This document shows positions 52,601 through 61,600 of a stretch of DNA of 64,000 bases, piece by piece. The notes below the pieces were generated by a model that was not told the origin of the DNA, made no database searches, and saw nothing but the letters and a program-made list of their open reading frames with translations. The position numbers were made by a program, and so were the translations under genes. Origin of the DNA: Caprimulgus europaeus (lineage: Eukaryota; Chordata; Aves; Caprimulgiformes; Caprimulgidae); contig OU015532.1 of NCBI GenBank assembly GCA_907165065.1, forward strand, positions 36,684,339 to 36,748,338, in the 5' to 3' direction. Position 1 is the stretch's first letter; each line of letters starts with the position of its first letter.

Positions 52601-55600
52601 GTATTTATACCTACATGTATGGTACCAACTTGCTTTATGCCAGTTTCCAAATGGTGACTTAATTTCATTATTTAAAGATACGGCTCTTGCTAACATAAAA
52701 GCATCAGACTTATCTCTCTTTTTTTCCAAATGACCTATGAGTTTGCAAGTGTGTTCTTTCTGCTGTGAGGTGAAGCATTTAATATTTGCCATGAGCATTT
52801 TGTGTCAACTAATTGTTTTCACAGCTGATACTTACTCTCTGCTATATTATTCCTGTGCCTGTCAGTAGTCCATTGTTTTGATCAGGATCTGTTTCTCTGT
52901 TGTTTAGCTCATTTAATTTTATAGTTTTGCATGAATTGTTGTGGGTTAATTTTAATGAAAACATAGTAATTTATAATTAAGTAACTAGTCCTGGCTTTTG
53001 CTGACGTTCTCATGTACGGAGAATGGATTCCTCTAATCTTCATAAAAACAGACAGATTGTATGGCCAGTATTGTTCTCTGATTTGTTTTTTTTCTCCTTC
53101 CCTTTGTTATAGATTCTCTAATACGTATCCAAGAAAGTCTCAACCAGGTATTGGAGTGTGAAGCGCTGTCTAAACCGGGATCATTGGAACTATCTCCTGT
53201 CAGCTTCACTGGTAAGGTTAAGACCCTGATGCCATTTTCTTCCAAGTTGTTCTTATTTTTTTTTATCCCTTATGTATGTGTGTCCCACTGCTTAATAGTA
53301 ACTTAGGTCACATTTAATGCAGGTTAGTACGTCTCTGAAGTTGAGTGCTTTGGGCCCAATTAAAAGAAAGCTTAAAAGGGAACAAGGAGTTTTGATTTTC
53401 AGTAGGTATCTACAAAATGTGTGAAAAATCAGCACAAAACCTTTCCATTCCAGACCCTAAAGAAAAAAAAAAAACAAGTCTGAACAGACTATGGGAAACA
53501 GGAGTACATCTGCAGAAAAAAGAGTTATATCTTTGCCACAGCTAGATTGCTAGTGGATTAATGGGGCTGCAGGTTAATCTTTCTGTGTCTTGACTTTTGT
53601 ACTCTCTCTGGGTGTGTAGGCACAGCCTCTCTGGAAGACCATTATTGTGGTTCTTCTCCATGTCTTCCTATTCTTTACTCATAACTTTTTTTCTCTGGAT
53701 CTTAACTTTGGTTTTACAGTAGAAATCTCATTTGTGTTGTATTTTTTTCATCACTTTTTTGGTCCTTGAATTTTTTTTTTCTAGGATCCTTCTTGTGACC
53801 AGAGGGAAATAGTACACCTTGTATTATCTGAGAGGTTCCTTTGTCTTCAAACACAAATAGAAACAAAGTAATTTTCAGCCAAAACAACTGAAGAAAATTT
53901 ATGGCTTAAAACCAACCACAAATCTTTCTATAGATTCTATTCAGTGTCTAGTGCAAGCAGTGCACTCTTTGGAGGATACACACTGAGAGATGCACAGTCT
54001 GTGTTCTGAGGGAATGACTAGCAAAGGATATCCTCAGACCTCCAAGGCTGGTGATTCTCAGCAAGTGATGGGCCCTGAACTAGAGCTGCACAGTGATATC
54101 CTGATCTACAGTTTAGGGTGTCTGAACTGTTCTCTGGTTCTGTATCTTGAACTGAAGTGTCTTGTTGCCCTGCCTACATGAAGTGACAGCAACGTCTTGG
54201 GTTGGGCTATGTAGCTCTTTAGTTTTTCTCATAATGGTCAGCTTAATATCTGTGTGTTGTTATGAAACTTGAATGCATTGTCCTCTAATGTTCCTTTGCA
54301 ATCCAGTATCTACTTGGATGAGTGTGAGTTAGCTTTATTGGAATGGAGATTTTTTCTTTTTTAGTTTAGTATTAATGTACACAAAAGGTGGCTTGCAGGG
54401 CTGCAGTGACATGTTGAACTTTTTAATTAACCTGTAATGTAACTGGCTCACATCATATAAAATAAAAGCCTATCTAATACTGGAAACTTGATTCAATGAG
54501 TATTTCATTGACAAGGTCAAAGATACCAAAGGCCAAAGACTTAAACTCCTGCCTCTTTGAACTGGTTTCCCCACAGTAGATTTTAAGGGGGACCAGAACA
54601 GGGAGGGATATGTTGTTGCTAGCCATACCACACCTCTCCTGAGATAACAAAAGTCTTTCTTCAGGAATGTTGACACTGGGTATCCTTATGATTATATTTT
54701 ATGCTATATCACTTTTTGGTATCCATACATTGGGATATTTTTTTTTCTTCCTCCTATTAGTCTCTGCTTATGATATAAGAACAGATGTTGACAAATTTGT
54801 CTTACACTTCTCTAACTGTATAGGTCTGTTAATAAGGATGTACTCTTACTTATCAGTATTGAAGTACTGTAAGTTTTCAATCTTACAGTTTTAGCTCAAA
54901 GCATATATATTCCTTACACAATGCTATTTTGCCATCCCTGATTGAAAGTAATCATCTTGTGAGCCAGAAAGATTTTATAGCCTCAGTAAGTCTGTAGTGT
55001 TTTCTGGTATTCAAGACTACATTAAACAGCTTAAATCCCATTCCATATTTTCCTGGCCTGGCTATTTTTAAGGTGTCACCATATCTGCAAGTCCCAGAGA
55101 TAGAAGTCTGCAGCAGAATTTGTTTCCTCAAGAATTTGTGCCTCCTGAGAAGCCGCCACCGAAGCAGCAATGGATACCTGATGACACTGAAACAATATGT
55201 ATGGTTTGCAAAACTGAACGCTTTACTATGGTAAGAAGCAAAAACAAAGTATAGGCATTCCTAGAACTGTGACCTTAATATGAACACTTGCTCATAGTTT
55301 GTTTCCTAAGAGACACCAGCTACTTTAGGAAGTTTGTCTGCATCAGTGTAGGCTTTCCAAGGTTGCCAGTTCTTTGATATTTAACTATTAGTTTCTGTTT
55401 TGTGTAGTTGAAGAGACTGGCAACAGTTATCTGCTTGCAGAGTCCTGTGAAGTGATAGACCCTAAAGCAGAAATGGGGTCATCACAGAGGAAACAACTAT
55501 GAGATCTCAAAATGTGCAGTAACAGCAGTATGAGTATTTCAGAAGGCTGTCTGATTAACTGTGCTGACAAGAAATAACATGAGCATCATATAACTCAGAT

Positions 55601-58600
55601 TACCAATATAGAAAATGTAGTCTTTACTGTTTCTAAAACCTGTTGTTTCATAGAGTACTTGAGGAACTGCATTGGTATTCTAAGGGAGAAGATTAGTTTT
55701 TAGTTTTGCATGTGTGCTGGCAGTCTGTTATCTTCTATTGCTTAAAAACAGTACTGTTTTCTTAAAGTATATATTGCTTTTTAATTTGGACGTTACTAAG
55801 ATGGTGTCAGAAAGATAGTCTATGGCTTCTGACTTTTCCAAGAAACTATCTAATTAGCACTGTGATCAAAATTAGGACAATTTAAATAGTGGAAAGCTCA
55901 AGACTGAAGCAAACATTTTTTAAGTACCTGCCTCTGAGTTTTGAGTTTATTTTGGGGGTTTTTTTAATTGTTTAGGTTTTTGTTTGGTTGGTTTGCTGGT
56001 TTGGTTTGGTTTTTTTTCCCCATGTCCTCTGCAGAAAGCAATTGTAACATTAAGAATCAATCACTGTATAGTTCTGAAAGGCCTTATCAGGCATGGTGTT
56101 TCCTCTCTTCAAATGGAGTAAGTTTACTCATGAGTGGAGGCAGATATAGGTGGGGACTTTAGTAAATTCTTTCTGTTGGTTGTCCATGACCTCTTCTGCT
56201 CAGTTTAACAGGCGCCATCACTGCAGGCGCTGTGGCAGGCTGGTGTGCAGCTCCTGCTCCACCAAGAAAATGGCAGTTGAAGCTTTCAGAGAAAGTCTGT
56301 CTCGTGTATGTGATCAGTGCTACAGCTACTACAACAGGGAACATCTGCCTGGCTTGCTACAAGACACAAGCATGTAAGTCCTTCCATTCTAGTTCTCCTC
56401 AATGTCATGTACCCAGCGGAGTACATGAATGGAATGAGAGAGAAATAAGCATTTGGGTTTATCTGGATAATAAAATAACATCAGCTTTTTGGCCTCCAGC
56501 TGTTGGGATTTTCAGGTTTAATAGATGTGGGGATGTTCCTTGTGCCTGCTTACTTTTCATATTAGAACACTGGAGAGCCAAGCGACAAAGTATTTGATTC
56601 TTTAAGCATCAATTAATCATTAAACCTAAGAACTGAATGCTTTGATATAAAATGTATTCAGCATAAATTACTACAGTGTGACAGTTTTTTGCAGTTTACT
56701 CAGTTCCTGGATTAACATCACATGTTGACTAGCTCTGATGAACATATTGGTGGTTTTATGTTACTCCATAATCCCTTGGTTATGACTCCTTGAACCCTTG
56801 GGGATTCAAAAGCAAGTGCATGATTAGATAGGCTTTGAAACTGCCCTTAATAAAAGAGACAGCTGTGATGACAGATTTTCATGATGTGGTTGCTTTAAGC
56901 TGAGAATTGGACCAAAATTCATTGTGTGTATGTTAGGCCCACTGGTGAAAAGTGGAGCTGAAAAGAGTGAGTTTTACTCTGTGACCCTGTCAAGCCTGCT
57001 GATGCTGCAGCGGGTGTGACAGGGTCACAGAGAGTAAAACTTACTCTTTTCAGTTGTACTTTCAGCATGTTTCCTCTTTTCCTAGCAAGCCTGCAGATAG
57101 CAGTATCCACTAGGGCAGTATCAGCAGGCTTGCCAAGAAAAGAGGAATGCTGTGCAGATCTGCAAAGGAACCTCTGAAAAAAGAAGCAGTCGCCTCTAGC
57201 TAAACCAGTTTGCATCAGAATAGTTGCTTACAGTGCCAGGTTAGGTCAGCAGGGCCTAGCAGTGTGCCTGAGTGTCATCTGTCATTTTAATTGCTTAAGT
57301 GTCTGGGGTTTTTTATACTCACCCTGTTTGTATATCAAGACCAACTAAATCTAAAGGACAGAGACCTGGATGCCAAAAACTTTGTTTTAGCTCTGATACA
57401 TATTTTTATACTGGGCATTTCTCAGTGTCTGCTTTTTTAATGATGTGTACAACAGTGCTATTCCTACAGAAGGTTATAGGAACTAATTAGTGGAGTTGAA
57501 ATACAACAATACAGAGGCAGGATCTTAGATTTCCAGAGTGTAGGGAGCAAGGGCAGGGCAATGGGTTGGAGAGGGCAGGGAGGCAGAGATGTTAGATTTG
57601 TACAAGGCAGTGTTCTGAAAAGGCTAGCCATACTGATCTCTCTTTTAAAACTGTGTTTTCCCCAGTGTGCTGGAGTAGGCATGATGTTTCTTTCTGTCAT
57701 TTTATTACAGCAGAAAAGAAGATCAAAACCAAGTGGAAGGTAAGGAAAAGAGTGATGTTAAACTTTTTTTTTTTAAAGTGCTTGATCAGCAGCAGAGTTA
57801 GAGATAGGAAGCTGATACATCACATCTAGTTGGAGCTGAGGGTGATCAAAACTTCAGTTACAAAATATCACTGATGTTTTTTGCATGTGTGCGCTCAAAT
57901 TATGCATTCCAAACTTTTGTGGATGGAAAGGTTTGAGGAGAGATGCCTGAGCCAATATTGAGTGTGCTGGATGAGGGTTAAAGGAAGGAACTAAAAAAGA
58001 ACAGTTGAAGAATGCACTTTGCATACTAGAAACAGTCTGTGAGAGGGTGTGGTATGAGTAGGAATTAATTAGCACACTACAGAGCTGTGCTGAGTGATCT
58101 TCTGTTTTACAAACTGTGATGCTATGACTCTGAATGCAATGGCAGTGGACTGTGGTGTGTGATACCTCATGCTCTCTGGGGGTGGCACAGGATGAGGCTT
58201 CTCTCATGGGTTTGGTTGTGTCCTGACTTCTGTCTCCTTTGCTGGTTGTGTGAATACGGACTAGTCATTTCTCTTTGGTGCCTCAATTTACATCTAATAT
58301 CATAACGCTTCAGGAATAATAACAAAATTTAATTGACTTCTCTCTTTCTTTGCCATTTTTCTTCAGAAGGTATTTACTGTTTGAGGTGATTCTGCAAAAT
58401 TTTCCTGCACTGACATGAAATTCTATCAGACCAAAACATAGGTATTTGAAGTGCTTATATGAAACATGGTGCAAAGTTTGCATTTTTGCTCCAAAGCAAA
58501 TGAGAATATTTTTCCTTACTTAGCCCTTTTTAAGTATGATGGGCTATTTGAGCATTTTTCTCCTTTTTTTGCTGGTGACAGAAGTTTGCTGTACTGCTAC

Positions 58601-61600
58601 CTTTGTTACAAGACTGAAACAGCTGAAATGCAGTTTCTGAGCTGCTGCTTCTGGTTAGATCTTTCTCTTTGCCTGCAGCATTGCTACACATCACTGAGCC
58701 CGTATGATTCATTCAGTAGGAGTGAATAAGAACAGTATAGAAATCCTTAGATTTAAGAGGGAAAGTGTTTTATTCTGCTTTTCTAACAACTGATGAGACT
58801 GTGAAGAAGGTTTATTAAATGTTTTCAAGCCTGATTTATTGTAATTATTCCAGTTTCCAGTTCAATTTAAAATTAGCTTTTTTTCTTTAATTCATCCTAC
58901 AGTTTTAGAGTTACTCAACACTCTAACAGTCCTTCTGTGAAATCTAGAACAGTGAATTTTGAGACTTTTAAAAAGTTTTTCCAGGGAGAAAAGCAAATTG
59001 ATCAGGGAAGGAGTAGCAAGTTAGCATTTTTCTCCATTTCTTAGTATTGTGAGATTGGTTGCTGTTTTTCTGCCACAAACTGCAATCACAAACTTGAGCA
59101 TCAAAGGACTTGTGCACTCTCAGCTGCACTCAGATGACAAACAGTATTTGATTTTTAGCTATTCTGGGTTACTAATTTCAAAGCAGAAATTTCTTAATCT
59201 GGAGGAAAGAAAAAGACTTAACAGAAATGATATTTCTTGAATCATTTGATCAAAACTCCAGTTTTCTGCAGTACTATTTTATATGAAAGCTTAACATAAG
59301 GAGTTAGCTCATCTTCTCGCAATCTTTCATCTTAAAGCTGCTGTACTATATGTTCAAATAACATGAATTCTAAAAAAATGATACAGGCATTTAAGTCAAT
59401 TCACCCTTTCTTTTACAACTGATTCTTCAGTTTCCCTTTTTAGTTTAACCCACAGCTCTGATATTTCCACTTTACTCCTGCTTGGAAATATTTAATAACT
59501 TGCCTGAGGGAAGGCTGGAGAGAGGAGGTTGCTGTGCCTGGTGTCCAGTAGGATAAGAGTTGGATAATCATTTGAAGGCATGTTACTGGAGCCAGTTTTT
59601 GTTGGTCACAGTGAGAGTAAGCTTAGGTACAATTTGTCAGCCTGCTGAGGAATGGAAATGTTTCTGTAATCTGCGTGCTGGACGCGTGATACTGGCAGGA
59701 AGTGGCACAATGAGAAGATTACAGATGACTTTTATGAGAGTATAGGAATACTGTGCATTATGTGTCCTTAGCCAAATTTGTTGCTTCTTCTACGGTGATT
59801 CTACCTGGTGTTTTCTTTTTGGCTGCAGAAACTTCTAATAATGAATATTCCACAGTGGTGCGAATACCCAAGGCAACGGAGCTTGAATGGATTTTTTCCC
59901 TGAATGAAGAGGAAAATGAGGTTGTACGCAGTGAATTTTATTATGAACAGGTGAGATCTGGAGAAAGAAAGTCTAAAATAAGCAGTTCCCTGGAGGACTA
60001 CCTCAATACCTGTATTTATCTATCTTCTTCCCTCACATTATCAGGCTCCCAGCTCTTCCTTGTGTATTGCCATCCTTAGCCTGCACAGCGACAGCATCAC
60101 ATGTGGCCACCAACTGATAGAACACTGCTGCAAGTTGTCCCAGGGGCTCACTAATCCTGAGGTGGATGCTGGTCTTCTTATGGATGTCATGAAACAATTG
60201 CTCTTCAGTGCCAAAATGATGTTTGTAAAAGCTGGAAGGAGCCAGGATCTAGCTCTCTGTGACAGGTGATTTATCAGATGTTCACTAGAGTGTATTGAGG
60301 TACTGTCGAGGCCATTATCCTTTTTTACTGGGGAGTGGAGGATGGGAGGGTTGTTTTGTAGCTGTACTATGGACATTTTAGACAAGAAGAAAAGTTCATA
60401 ATGTGAGAATAATGTAAGAGTTCAAATAGTAGAAATTCAAGTAATATGACTACATAATAATTACTGAGAAAATTCTCAGACTAGGGAGAAATAATTCACA
60501 AAGACTGGGGTAAATATTTTACTGATGATATTGTGTATCTGCCTTCATTCTATATTTCAATATATGATTTTTAAACCTGTACTTCCTGAGAATTAGAAAT
60601 TTACCCTTTCCTCAAGTTTCATCCTACAGAACTTGAGGTGGCAGGTGTAATATATAAATTTCCCATGTACCACTTTGATTTGGTAACATACAGCTGGTGT
60701 CTGCCATCAGCATCTGGCAGTGTTCCAGTGAACATGTCAAAGAAACCCCCAAAAACCAGTAAAAATAGTCTGAATAGGATGGTATGATGGATAGAGAAGT
60801 GTGGTGTACTGGTGATTGGGAACCACTGTTCTAAGGGTTGTCTTTCACACAGAGTTCTGTAAGTGTGTGATAATAGTGAAAGTGTATGTATTTAACTTCT
60901 TTGTTTTCTCCTAGCTACATCAGCAAAGTGGATGTGTTGAATATTTTGGTTGCTGCTGCCTACCGTCCAATACCATCTTTGGATCAGATTCTTCTCCCTG
61001 CAGCAGTAACAAGGTTAAGAAATCGGCTTTTAGAAGCAGAATACTATCAACTAGCTATAGAGGTAATGACAACGGAGGGATGTCGGTGTTCATAATGCTT
61101 CTGCAGTGGGTTTTGGTTTTCTCCCTCCTGAGTTCAGGTGGATGTGTGAAATGGACAATATTTAAACAGTTACAAACTGGATTTAAGTTTTTAAACAAGG
61201 AAGAAATAACTTTCTGAACACTGGAAAGAATTTCTTAGGAAAGGTCCTGCCTCTGTGGAATGGGCTGCTGAAGGGAAAGGTAGAAGCCTTGGCTTCTGGT
61301 ACAATTAAAATTGGAGTGGACTAACTGCAAGAAAGTCATTAAGTGGAGGAATCTTGCATGCAGCAGAAGGGCTTGAGACATCCTTTGTGGCAAGACTTTT
61401 ATCTGAAGCTTGTATGTACAATTTCACTCGCCTGTAATCCCACAGCAGACACCAGTAAGGCACCTTTCCCAAGCGTTTACTTGGAAATCTGCAGTGGTGG
61501 AAAATCTATCGGAGCTCATCTGGTCTGGTTTATCGTCATCTGTCATCCTCCTGCTCCCAAGATTTCATAAGCCTCTGTTTTTATGGCATTGCAGTTTAGG

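Noticed and set aside
61141-61340. Possible very old CR1 copy in ZFYVE26 intron 32
   Set aside because: Only loose resemblance to the CR1 region near GGAATGGGCTGCTGAAGGGA; not enough to support a call.
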